8,749 nt of DNA from Euryarchaeota archaeon UBA561 (GCA_002502295.1 DANX01000054.1:1-8749), one strand, 5' to 3'. Shown: positions 1 through 6,299, numbered from the stretch's first letter. Translations and numbers: made by a program. The notes: generated by a model not told the origin, from the sequence alone.

Positions 1-60
1 TTCACTCAAGCCTTGGCTAAAGCGGTCATCCAATTGAAGCGCGAACGATGTTTCGCCCAT
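1..60 (-). CDS. 5' end of an unidentified gene running out of the window
   Basis: On the minus strand an ATG at 60-58 opens a frame that stays open to the window edge, 20 codons starting MGETSFALQLDDRF. An in-frame TGA lies two codons upstream of this ATG, so no longer start is possible. It follows the icd stop by 54 bp in the same direction and could be co-transcribed with it. No TATA-like box is seen about 27 nt upstream and there is no clear Shine-Dalgarno sequence. Too little is visible to name a product. The plus strand is also open here, but that frame is antisense to icd further on and looks like a shadow. The frame could be chance; only the sequence left of the window can settle it. 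Confidence 0.4.
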   Translation of the reverse strand, partial: MGETSFALQLDDRFSQGLSE

Positions 61-114
61 GGAATGTCAGCTAAGTACGAGCTAGGACCTGCTGGTCGAG
101 TTGTGGTCCGAAAT

Positions 115-1341
115 TCACATGTGCTGAATCATGGCCTCGCCAAAGGCACTGCAGGAAAGAAGCGTGGCGTCGTCCATCAATCGCTCAAAGTCGTAGGTGA
201 CCGTTTTGTTGGAGATGGCGCCTTCCATGCCCTTCACGATGAGGTCGGCAGCGTCCTTCCACCCCATATGTCGCAGCATCATTTCGGCTGAGAGGATGAG
301 CGATCCGGGATTGACTTTGTCTTGCCCAGCGTATTTAGGTGCCGTTCCATGCGTGGCTTCAAAGATGGAGATGCCCGTGTCGTAGTTGATGTTGGCTCCT
401 GGGGCGATCCCGATTCCGCCGACTTGTGCGGCCAAAGCATCGGAGATGTAGTCGCCGTTGAGGTTCATCGTCGTCAATACGCTGTATTCGGCTGGTCGTG
501 TGATGATTTGCTGGAGCATGGCATCGGCGATCACGTCTTTGATCACAATGGTGTTGCCGGTGGTTGGGTTGGTAAGCGTGCACCAAGGTCCACCGTCCAA
601 CTCGGTCGCTCCAAATTCTTCCTTGGCGAGGGTGTAGCCCCAGTCTCGGAAACCGCCTTCGGTGAACTTCATGATGTTGCCCTTGTGGACAAGGGTAACG
701 CTTGGCTTGTCGTTGTCGATGGCGTAGTGAATGGCGGCCCTTACAATGCGCGCTGTTCCTTCCTTGGACACCGGTTTGATGCCGATACCTGAGGTGTTTG
801 GGAATCGAATCTTGTCAACACCCATTTCGTTTTGGAGGAAGTCAATGACCCGCTTCACGTCGTCGCTTTCGGCTTCCCATTCGATGCCTGCATAGACGTC
901 TTCGCTGTTTTCGCGGAAGATGATCATGTCGACATCCTGTGGGGCTCTGACAGGCGAGGGGGTTCCATCGTACCAGCGAACGGGACGCACACAAGCGTAC
1001 AGGTCCAACTTTTGGCGAAGAGCAACGTTGAGCGACCGAATGCCGCCGCCAACTGGCGTGGTGAGTGGGCCTTTGATGGAAACAAGCCCGTTTTTCATGG
1101 CGTCAAGGGTTGCTTGTGGCAACCACTCGCCGGTGGCGTTGAAGGCTTTCTCCCCAGCAAGAACTTCTGACCACACGATGCTTTTTTCGCCACCGTAGGC
1201 CTTCTGAACGGCTGCGTTGACCACGCTGATCATGACCGGCGTGATGTCCACGCCAATACCGTCGCCTTCGATGTAGTGAATAATGGGGTCGTTTGGAACG
1301 CTGAGTGCGCCGTTTTCCATGGTTACTGGTGTACCTGACAT
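115..1341 (-). CDS. icd: NADP-dependent isocitrate dehydrogenase
   Basis: Oxidatively decarboxylates isocitrate to 2-oxoglutarate with NADP+ in the cytoplasmic TCA cycle. From the ATG at 1341 the product has 408 residues and is collinear with Escherichia coli Icd (416) over its whole length. Visible family residues include the substrate loop GGGIRSLNVALR with Ser103 and Arg109, then Arg119, Arg143, Tyr150, Lys220, and metal-binding Asp273, Asp297 and Asp301. The HGTAPKYAGQDK segment carries Lys336-Tyr337, and Tyr383 and Arg387 follow; in this family these mark NADP rather than NAD specificity. The ATG start gives an N-terminus close to E. coli's. An in-frame TTG at 1362, preceded by AAGGAG, would add 7 residues, and ATG 1320 is a shorter option. 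Ser103 corresponds to the serine phosphorylated by AceK in enterobacteria, but no AceK is in the window. It lies head-to-head with the OsmC-family gene; the spacer is only 37-58 bp depending on the start used. Confidence 0.97.
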   Translation of the reverse strand: MSGTPVTMENGALSVPNDPIIHYIEGDGIGVDITPVMISVVNAAVQKAYGGEKSIVWSEVLAGEKAFNATGEWLPQATLDAMKNGLVSIKGPLTTPVGGGIRSLNVALRQKLDLYACVRPVRWYDGTPSPVRAPQDVDMIIFRENSEDVYAGIEWEAESDDVKRVIDFLQNEMGVDKIRFPNTSGIGIKPVSKEGTARIVRAAIHYAIDNDKPSVTLVHKGNIMKFTEGGFRDWGYTLAKEEFGATELDGGPWCTLTNPTTGNTIVIKDVIADAMLQQIITRPAEYSVLTTMNLNGDYISDALAAQVGGIGIAPGANINYDTGISIFEATHGTAPKYAGQDKVNPGSLILSAEMMLRHMGWKDAADLIVKGMEGAISNKTVTYDFERLMDDATLLSCSAFGEAMIQHM

Positions 1342-1399
1342 GTCTCTCGGAATCGTCCACAAGCATCTCCTTCAAGAATCAACCGCCCTTGGCCTGTCC

Positions 1400-1795
1400 A
1401 TGCAAGGGCGCGTGGAGTGGACTGGTGGGACAACGATGGACGGCATCAATGCTGCTGGGCAGCGCATTTCCATGGATTGGGAGTCAGGACCTTCACCGAT
1501 GCAACTGATGCTGCAAATGGTTGGAGCTTGTTCACTCGTGGACGTGGTCGGGGGACTCAAAGAACGCCACTTTACCGGCGCTTGGGTAGAGTTGGATTCC
1601 ACCCGTGCGGAATCTTCACCTCGAAAGTTCACGACGATGACCATGGTGTATCACGTTGAAGGAGACGTGCCACAAAAATTGGTGGAGCGGTTGGTATCAA
1701 AGAGCCACGAGAAGTATTGCAGTGTTTCCAGTTCACTTGATCCAAACATCGCCATTGATTGGCGTGTCGTTCTGCATCCACCCTCAGAGGCTTGA
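1400..1795 (+). CDS. OsmC/YhfA-family protein (Ohr/OsmC fold)
   Basis: A 131-residue protein resembling E. coli YhfA of the OsmC/Ohr superfamily. OsmC and Ohr members reduce organic or inorganic hydroperoxides with a pair of cysteines; the YhfA branch has no settled substrate. Both expected cysteines are present: Cys44 in VGACSLVDVV, at the start of the central helix, and Cys107 in EKYCSV. The N-terminal MQGRVEW strand and the SGPSPMQLML segment also match the family. The start at 1400 is chosen because the product then begins exactly where YhfA does; ATGs at 1340, 1319 and 1283 are in frame but would overlap icd and add residues without a family counterpart. The stop overlaps the end of the convergent acidic-protein gene by 12 bp. 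A weak TATA-like stretch, TTCAAGAA, lies about 25 nt upstream. A role in thiol or peroxide homeostasis is inferred from the family only. Confidence 0.88.
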   Translation: MQGRVEWTGGTTMDGINAAGQRISMDWESGPSPMQLMLQMVGACSLVDVVGGLKERHFTGAWVELDSTRAESSPRKFTTMTMVYHVEGDVPQKLVERLVSKSHEKYCSVSSSLDPNIAIDWRVVLHPPSEA

Positions 1796-2308
1796 GGGCC
1801 GGCCTTGGTGAGACAACGCTTCCGTCAGTGCCTTGCACAACGAGTCGTAAACGGGCTTCCACCGGGCATGCAATCCTTGAGGGGCGGCCATTGGTTGCCA
1901 GGTGTCTTCCACCGCCAGTACGGTAGCGAAGGGCTTGATGGCGCTTCCGCCCATGTCAACGATGAGAGAAAGATGGTAAGCGTCTCGGTCCCGCTCGATT
2001 TTCAGGCTGTCAATGTCAATTCGTCCGCCTGACAGTGATGCACTGAGGCGTTCATGGTCCAAAAGGTCCCGGGCCAGCGTGACGAGGAGCGATTCAATGG
2101 TTTCCGTCGACATTGCGGGCGTTGGTTCACCAAAAAAATCAGCAGGGATTTCCTCCTCATCGTCGTCGTCCATGAAGGCGGCGAGTGGGTCGTATGGATC
2201 GTGTGCCACGCTTTCGGGTGTGTTTTCGATGGGTGTGTTGAGGCCCAGCGCAGCGTAGATGTCAATCTCTTCGTCGTCCACTTCGGGAAGTTCAAATTCG
2301 CCCATCAT
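1784..2308 (-). CDS. Acidic hypothetical protein
   Basis: A 174-residue soluble protein that I do not recognise. Residues 1-66 are strongly acidic and low in complexity, with an EVDDEEIDIY segment near the start and a DDDDEEE run at 47-53; this half is probably disordered. Residues about 67-168 look folded: a helix (TETIESLLVTLARDLLDHERL), a short Gly-rich turn, beta-type segments (RIDIDSLKIERD, YHLSLIVDM) and a C-terminal helix. No signal peptide or membrane segment is present. The gene starts with ATGATG, so either codon may serve. A TATA-like ATTAAGTA lies about 26-29 nt upstream, which fits a leaderless transcript. It is divergent from the acyltransferase-aminotransferase gene across a 165-bp spacer and overlaps the osmC 3' end by 12 bp. 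The coding call rests on length, a sensible fold pattern and neat spacing. Confidence 0.8.
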   Translation of the reverse strand: MMGEFELPEVDDEEIDIYAALGLNTPIENTPESVAHDPYDPLAAFMDDDDEEEIPADFFGEPTPAMSTETIESLLVTLARDLLDHERLSASLSGGRIDIDSLKIERDRDAYHLSLIVDMGGSAIKPFATVLAVEDTWQPMAAPQGLHARWKPVYDSLCKALTEALSHQGRPSSL

Positions 2309-2330
2309 GACAAGAAAATCATTCTCTTCC

Positions 2331-2337
2331 TACTTAA
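2331..2337 (-). promoter_or_regulatory. TATA-like box for the acidic-protein gene
   Basis: On the minus strand TTAAGTA is centred about 26 nt before the first ATG at 2308 and 29 nt before the second. This is the distance at which an archaeal TATA box would place the transcript start at the start codon. The match to a consensus TATA box is only partial, so this is a candidate. Confidence 0.35.
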
Positions 2338-2401
2338 TGGATGGTTTCTCGTGCACGCACATGCATCACCAACGATTCACCCTGTATCGGTGTCGAGGGT
2401 G

Positions 2402-2420
2402 GTCGAAAACGGGATTCGAC
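2402..2420. promoter_or_regulatory. Perfect inverted repeat GTCGAA-N7-TTCGAC, candidate operator
   Basis: Six-base arms match perfectly around a 7-nt centre, AACGGGA. The site lies in the divergent spacer, 54-72 bp before the ATG of the fusion gene at 2474 and about 94 bp before the acidic-protein start. It sits just upstream of a weak TATA-like ATTCAAA at 2443-2449, whose centre is about 28 nt before that ATG. A dimeric regulator with a helix-turn-helix would fit this geometry. No regulator gene is nearby, so the function is inferred. Confidence 0.35.
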
Positions 2421-2473
2421 AAGGTTGAGGGGTCGGGCAATCATTCAAAGAGGACCGGCATTAAGGGCACATA

Positions 2474-4204
2474 ATGGTCAAATTCATCCGGTTTGATTTC
2501 CCTCTCCGTCAAGATGAACGCATCAACGATGTTTGGAGTCAAATCTCGTCGATTCGGCACGATGTTTACGCCGATGAGTTGCAGCAGTACGAACCAAACA
2601 CTGAACGTCAGATGCAAGACCCAGGGAAGCATTTCATTGCCTGTGTTGAGGATGGCCAACTCATGGGCTACATCAGCCTAAACCCGCCGAGCAAGCAGCC
2701 GTTTAGATTAACCACGTATTTTTCCGAGGAGGACCTTAGCAAATCTGTCTTCGCTTTGTGTGAAGACCCATCATCCACAACGTTTGAGGTGAGAGCTCTC
2801 ACGGTCTCGTCGACTCACCGCGGGACAAATCTCTCGTTTCACTTGATGCGCCATGCGCTGGAATTTGTTGTCGAGCATGGCGGCACCGATATCGTTGCCA
2901 TGGGCCACACTGACGTGTTGGAGTTGTACGAAAAAAACGGCATGACGGTCTTTCGCGATGTTGGCGTCCAGCACGGCCAAACGGTTTACTGCCCAATGCA
3001 CCTGAAGGCCGAGACCGCCATGAGGAAGTTCGCAGAGAAAATTCAAGACAGCAGAGAATTTGAAAAGACAGGCCAAGAAGACAACGAAGACGTTTGCTAC
3101 CACGGTGGGCAATCTTGGGATGCTTCCAAATTTGACTTTGAAGTGCGTGATTCGCTGATTGTGGCGGATGTTTTGGACAGTCCATTTCCTCCTTGTCCCG
3201 AGGTTCTCGAACTGCTTGGTGGACAACTGGAACGTTGCTGTCAAGAATCACCGCCGACTCAGTGTGAGGAATTGATTCAGACCATCGCTGAGGTGCGCGA
3301 CGTTCCAGCTCGCCACGTTGCGGTCTCATCCGGGTCATCGTCGCTTATGTTCTCCTTGCTTCCCCAACTGTTGAATGATCAATCACGTGTGCTGCTCCTT
3401 TCCCCAATGTACGGGGAGTACAGCCACATCCTCGAGCACGTTATCGGGTGTCATATCACGTATTTTGTGCTTCAAGACAAAGATGGTTTTACCATTCATC
3501 CCAAGGATTTAATCTCACAAGCCAAGGAGCACGACGCCGTTATTTTCGTGAACCCTAATAGCCCAACGGGCGTGTATTGTGACTCCATGCTCGATATTGT
3601 CAAGCAAATTGGTCAGTCTGCAACGCCCTCATCAAAATGCAAAATGATTTGGATTGACGAGACATACATCAATTACGTTCCTACAGCCACGTCTCTGGAA
3701 CCCTCCACGTCCTCAGTTCCCGAATTGATCGTGTGCAAGAGCATGAGCAAGTGCTACGCTCTTTCAGGCTTGAGGGTGGCATACGCCGTCGGCCAACAGA
3801 TGGTGAAACTTAGGAAATTCATTCCTCCGTGGGCTGTCAGTTTACCGGGTCAGCTTGCGGCTGTTGCTGCTTTGCGCAACGAAGCGTATTATTCGGCACA
3901 GTATGCGATGATTCATCGCGAACGAGCGAAGATGCAAGCACGATTGGAGATGCTTGGGTTTCGCGTTTTCCCAAGCGTGGCGAATTACCTTCTGACGTAT
4001 TTGCCGGCGGATTCAGGGTATACATCCACTGCTTTTGTTGAAGATTGCCGGGCAGAGGGCCTCTTTGTACGGGACGCACAAAACATGGGTATTTCTCTGC
4101 CCAGGAATGCGGTCCGTTTTGCCATTCGGACCGAGGAAGAAAACGAACAAATGCTTGAAATTATTTCGGCCCTCCTCAGCACGGCTTCGTCGAGTTCCGA
4201 TTGA
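2474..4204 (+). CDS. GNAT acyltransferase-like domain fused to a HisC-like PLP aminotransferase
   Basis: A 576-residue protein with two domains. Residues about 1-180 resemble GNAT acyltransferases, closer to the LuxI/FeeM-like branch than to typical acetyltransferases: R28-HD-VY32, the strand FEVRALTV (104-111), LYEKNGM (151-157) and YCPMHL (172-177). The acyl-CoA loop is degenerate, RGTNLS at 116-121 instead of R/Q-x-x-G-x-G/A. Residues about 180-215 are a charged linker. Residues about 216-570 form a fold-type I aminotransferase, closest in appearance to histidinol-phosphate aminotransferase and CobD. It has the phosphate loop SSGSSS (285-290), VNPNSPTG (359-366), WIDETY with Asp395 for the pyridine nitrogen, Schiff-base Lys426 in KSMSKCYALSGLR, Arg434, and carboxylate-binding Arg548 in AVRFAIR. 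All catalytic residues are intact. The fused acyltransferase makes a plain His-biosynthesis role unlikely; the substrates are unknown. AAGGG lies 7 nt before the ATG. The gene stands alone between a divergent and a convergent neighbour. Confidence 0.9.
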   Translation: MVKFIRFDFPLRQDERINDVWSQISSIRHDVYADELQQYEPNTERQMQDPGKHFIACVEDGQLMGYISLNPPSKQPFRLTTYFSEEDLSKSVFALCEDPSSTTFEVRALTVSSTHRGTNLSFHLMRHALEFVVEHGGTDIVAMGHTDVLELYEKNGMTVFRDVGVQHGQTVYCPMHLKAETAMRKFAEKIQDSREFEKTGQEDNEDVCYHGGQSWDASKFDFEVRDSLIVADVLDSPFPPCPEVLELLGGQLERCCQESPPTQCEELIQTIAEVRDVPARHVAVSSGSSSLMFSLLPQLLNDQSRVLLLSPMYGEYSHILEHVIGCHITYFVLQDKDGFTIHPKDLISQAKEHDAVIFVNPNSPTGVYCDSMLDIVKQIGQSATPSSKCKMIWIDETYINYVPTATSLEPSTSSVPELIVCKSMSKCYALSGLRVAYAVGQQMVKLRKFIPPWAVSLPGQLAAVAALRNEAYYSAQYAMIHRERAKMQARLEMLGFRVFPSVANYLLTYLPADSGYTSTAFVEDCRAEGLFVRDAQNMGISLPRNAVRFAIRTEEENEQMLEIISALLSTASSSSD

Positions 4205-4277
4205 CCAAACGCCAGGCCAAAACGAGCGTCTAACATTGTTCACGCAACGTCCACTCAAACATTGGTTTCGTTCACAC

Positions 4278-4350
4278 GGGCAGCGGTCCGAAGGACCCAT
4301 TGCAAACCCATTGATGTCCCAAGACCTGAGCAATGGGTGCTTGGAAACCC
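4278..4350. repeat. Dispersed palindromic intergenic repeat, copy A
   Basis: This copy lies in the 147-bp convergent spacer after the fusion gene. From GGGCAG at 4278 it runs through a GGTCC-GAA-GGACC mini-hairpin (4285-4297) into ACCCATTGC. The segment 4283-4303 aligns with 5210-5230 of copy B at about 18 of 22 aligned positions by eye, with two single-base gaps. A second ACCCATTG follows at 4306-4313. GAGCAATGGGT at 4328-4338 also occurs, reverse-complemented, in copy C at 6345-6355. The end of the element is uncertain. Confidence 0.55.
4295..4338. terminator. Hairpin between convergent genes, possible bidirectional terminator
   Basis: ACCCATTGC (4295-4303) and GCAATGGGT (4330-4338) are perfect 9-bp complementary arms around 26 nt. 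The hairpin lies between the stop of the fusion gene (4204) and the stop of the minus-strand membrane gene (4352), so it could end transcripts from both sides. A second ACCCATTG at 4306-4313 could compete for the right arm. No U-tract follows, and archaeal termination depends mainly on U-rich stretches, so the terminator role is tentative. Confidence 0.35.
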
Positions 4351-4351
4351 C

Positions 4352-5140
4352 CTATTCATCTGCCCAGCGTGTTGCTGCATAGGTAGTCAACCCCATTCCT
4401 ACAACAAGCAAAGCGGGCCAACCGAAGGAGATTACTGCAATTAAGGCAATTCCTGCTACAATACCAACCCTTACCTTCACAACAGGATCTCGAATATCTT
4501 GGTCAGAACTGAACCATGACCAAGGCCTTGCTAAAGCGATCACGCCGCACGGGAAAAGCAAGAGTGAAGCCCACATACTGAATTCAGCAGCAGAACCCAA
4601 CGATTCACATGTTTCGTCACAGGTGCCGCCCGAACCCCCCAAACCGGGACCTATTCCAGAAAGAATCCACATGAATCCCAAGATGATCATGAGCCCAAAC
4701 ATCACAACACTGCCAGCAACAAAGAGGAAACCAACCATTTGCGCTGCATTGCCTTCAGATTTTGCGATGATGAATTTCTCTCGTACAGATAACACAGGCT
4801 CTCCACCAATCGTGGAGGGCACGACCGTACTCAGCGAATCACTTGCAGGAGGAACTGAGGGGTGTTGGAAATCATCAGGTTCTTTCGCCAAGAACACTTT
4901 CCCTTGCGTCTTCGTTCCCAAGGCCAATGCAAACCAAACAATCGAACTCAAACACATCAAAATCGAGGTACCACCCATGCATAGAAAAGTCTGAGCAACA
5001 CCAGAGTCAACCGTATCTCCTTCATCATACATCAACCCGCCAAGGACATTTATCCCCAGCCAAATGACTACGGCGCTGCCTGCGAGAATTGCAGGCCCAG
5101 TGAATTTCTTCCGTTTCATCCCCCTCATGAGCGACTGCAT
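4352..5140 (-). CDS. Multi-pass membrane protein of unknown function
   Basis: A 262-residue membrane protein that I do not recognise. Hydrophobic segments lie at about 17-37, 51-75, 134-163, 187-204 and 224-256; the last may be one long span or two. Between the second and third is a soluble stretch (about 76-130) rich in Pro, Ser and charged residues. Between the third and fourth is a Gly-rich loop with a Cys174-xxx-Cys178 pair (GGTCDETCES), which could form a disulfide or bind a metal. ATGs at 5140, 5128 and 5119 are all in frame. The last gives MKRKKF, a basic start directly before the first span, and is a serious alternative, but no clear Shine-Dalgarno or TATA signal decides. The gene is flanked by repeat copies A (downstream) and B (upstream). 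It is on the same strand as the lipoprotein gene 165 bp upstream, with a terminator-like hairpin between them, so it is probably transcribed separately. Confidence 0.85.
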   Translation of the reverse strand: MQSLMRGMKRKKFTGPAILAGSAVVIWLGINVLGGLMYDEGDTVDSGVAQTFLCMGGTSILMCLSSIVWFALALGTKTQGKVFLAKEPDDFQHPSVPPASDSLSTVVPSTIGGEPVLSVREKFIIAKSEGNAAQMVGFLFVAGSVVMFGLMIILGFMWILSGIGPGLGGSGGTCDETCESLGSAAEFSMWASLLLFPCGVIALARPWSWFSSDQDIRDPVVKVRVGIVAGIALIAVISFGWPALLVVGMGLTTYAATRWADE

Positions 5141-5170
5141 CAGTCTTCAAGGATGCCCCGGCAATGGTCT

Positions 5171-5290
5171 CAGAGAGGGGCCTTTGTTTACCCGTCTGGG
5201 CAGAGGGTAGCGTCTGACAAGACCCACTGCGAGCCCTCTGATTGGTTCAAAACGAATCAGTGGGTTTGTGCATAGACCCTTTGATTCGTT
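5171..5290. repeat. Dispersed palindromic intergenic repeat, copy B
   Basis: This is the longest copy, filling most of the spacer between the lipoprotein and membrane-protein genes. Positions 5171-5209 align with 6307-6345 of copy C (both 39 nt, about 31 of 40 aligned columns). The shared blocks are CAGAG(A)GGGGCC, CGTCT and CAGAGGGTA, and most differences between the first two blocks are transitions. Positions 5210-5230 match copy A. The inverted pairs are CAGAGGG (5201-5207) with CCCTCTG (5234-5240), ACCCACTG (5222-5229) with CAGTGGGT (5258-5265), and CTGATT (5238-5243) with AATCAG (5255-5260). The arms overlap, so several folds compete. Confidence 0.6.
5251..5290 (-). terminator. Long hairpin after the lipoprotein gene, terminator-like
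   Basis: AACGAATCA (5251-5259) pairs with TGATTCGTT (5282-5290) over 9 bp. Inside, after a 2x2 internal loop, GGGTTT (5262-5267) pairs with AGACCC (5274-5279) with one G-T wobble, leaving a 6-nt loop. On the minus strand the hairpin begins 16 nt after the lipoprotein stop codon and its 3' arm runs into TTTT, which resembles an intrinsic terminator. It overlaps the right end of repeat copy B. Confidence 0.5.
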
Positions 5291-5305
5291 AGAATAACGA
5301 TTGAA

Positions 5306-6265
5306 TCACATCAGATTGTTTACACACGTATCTCCGTTATCATCTGAGTTTGTTCCATCGGGACAAGTTGTATGGTACCAATTAACGCCAGTCAGGTCAG
5401 CACCACTCAGGTCGGCAAAAATCAGATTGGCATAATACAGGTCTGCATCACTCAGGTCTGCATCACTCAGGTTGGCATCTTCAAGGTCGGCATCACTCAG
5501 GTCAGCATCACTCAGGTTGGCATCACTCAGGTTGGCATTAAACAAGGTGGCAAAACTTAGGTGGGCACCTTCCAGGTTGGCACCACTCAGATTGGCATTA
5601 TACAGGTCAGCACCCTCCAGGTAGGTATACCTCAGGTGGGCATTACTCAGGTCAGCATTACTCAGGTCGGCATTACTCAGGTCGGCATTCCCCAGGTGGG
5701 CACCACTCAGGTTGGCACCAGAAAAATCATTGTAAGCCCCTCTTACGATCCACTCAGTAACTAGATCCTGTTGTACTACAAGATCTGATTGCAGCGTTAG
5801 TATTGAGTTGTTAGCAGTGTTAAGCAACCCTTCTAGTTCATCAATAGTCGAATTATGAGAATTTAGCATGGTTGAAAGGCTATCTCTCAGGCTTTCAAGA
5901 GAGGCAATTTGAGATTGCATTGAAGCAATGCTAGCATTTGCACTTTCAAGTTGGAGTATAAGTTCAGCAGAGGTGTTGTTTGAGTTTTCTAACTGAACCA
6001 AAAGTGAATCTCTGTACGTTTCAAGAATTGCAATTCCCTCTGCATGGTCTTGAATCATCTGTGTAGCATCCGACATTCCATCTTCTAAGCCATCAATTGT
6101 GGCATCTCTTTGAGCAATAGTTTGGTTTTGCGCCTCTAGCATTTCTTCTAGTTCGGCGATTTGGTCTTCATATCCTGAGGTATCAACTTCTTCTCCACCG
6201 ATACATCCAGCAAGGGATGAAACAATCATCAGCAGAGAAAACAGCGCTGCATTGGCTCTCTTCAT
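5306..6265 (-). CDS. Lipoprotein with coiled coil and pentapeptide-repeat domain
   Basis: A 319-residue exported protein. Residues 1-20 are a signal peptide (MKRANAA, a hydrophobic core, then the lipobox LAGC) with Cys21 as the likely lipidated residue, so the mature protein should be anchored outside the cytoplasmic membrane. Residues about 33-170 are Glu/Leu/Ile/Ser-rich with heptad-like spacing, indicating a long coiled coil. Residues 181-295 are 23 uninterrupted pentapeptides of the A(D/N)LSx type, which fold as a right-handed quadrilateral beta helix. The C-terminal tail has TTCPDGTNSDDNGDTC, a Cys301/Cys314 cap often seen after pentapeptide repeats. N-x-S/T sequons occur in both parts, for example Asn47, Asn96, Asn110 and Asn138, so glycosylation is possible. 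A stalk-and-rod surface protein is the simplest reading; the ligand or partner is unknown. The start is set by the signal peptide. A TATA-like TTATTTGAA lies about 30 nt upstream, fitting a near-leaderless transcript. The coiled-coil part is visibly richer in A/T than icd. Confidence 0.95.
   Translation of the reverse strand: MKRANAALFSLLMIVSSLAGCIGGEEVDTSGYEDQIAELEEMLEAQNQTIAQRDATIDGLEDGMSDATQMIQDHAEGIAILETYRDSLLVQLENSNNTSAELILQLESANASIASMQSQIASLESLRDSLSTMLNSHNSTIDELEGLLNTANNSILTLQSDLVVQQDLVTEWIVRGAYNDFSGANLSGAHLGNADLSNADLSNADLSNAHLRYTYLEGADLYNANLSGANLEGAHLSFATLFNANLSDANLSDADLSDADLEDANLSDADLSDADLYYANLIFADLSGADLTGVNWYHTTCPDGTNSDDNGDTCVNNLM
5381..5725 (-). repeat. In-frame 15-bp tandem repeats encoding the pentapeptides
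   Basis: The 23 pentapeptides are also repeated at DNA level with a strict 15-bp period. On the plus strand, units such as GCATCACTCAGGT and GCATTACTCAGGT recur, several nearly identical at 5445-5540 and 5640-5690. There are no spacers and the period matches the protein repeat, so this is a coding repeat and not a CRISPR array. Because the period is a multiple of three, slippage would change rod length without breaking the frame. Confidence 0.85.
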
Positions 6266-6290
6266 AGATGACCCAGACTCAAGTCAGTTT

Positions 6291-6299
6291 TTCAAATAA
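6291..6299 (-). promoter_or_regulatory. TATA-like box for the lipoprotein gene
   Basis: On the minus strand TTATTTGAA is followed by more A residues and is centred about 30 nt before the ATG at 6265. The sequence and distance suit an archaeal TATA box driving a transcript with only a few leader bases. No Shine-Dalgarno sequence is seen before the ATG, consistent with that reading. Confidence 0.45.

Noticed and set aside
85..109. GGACC-N15-GGTCC inverted repeat just after the icd stop, possible terminator
   Set aside because: Only 5-bp arms with a 15-nt loop and no U-tract; easily expected by chance.
322..792. 156-codon plus-strand frame antisense to icd
   Set aside because: icd is unambiguous here. 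The opposing frame has a shadow composition and no recognisable motif.
1339..1342. CATG containing overlapping ATG codons on both strands, as if icd and the OsmC-family gene shared start codons
   Set aside because: The OsmC-family protein matches YhfA from the ATG at 1400. The 20 residues before it have no family counterpart, so the plus-strand ATG at 1340 is probably unused.
2771..3338. Long minus-strand open frames inside the fusion gene
   Set aside because: They lie antisense to a well-supported coding region and their translations are rich in Arg, His, Cys and Pro with no domain pattern.
4035..4382. Plus-strand 115-codon frame running from the end of the fusion gene across the convergent spacer
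   Set aside because: It spans the hairpin-rich repeat and overlaps both neighbours, with a basic low-information translation.
5381..5725. Short regularly spaced repeats suggesting a CRISPR array
   Set aside because: The units are 15 bp with no unique spacers and keep the lipoprotein reading frame.
5372..5764. Plus-strand open frames with repeated ITQVGITQVG-like residues
   Set aside because: They are the antisense of the in-frame 15-bp pentapeptide repeats. They lack a promoter, signal or stable fold pattern.
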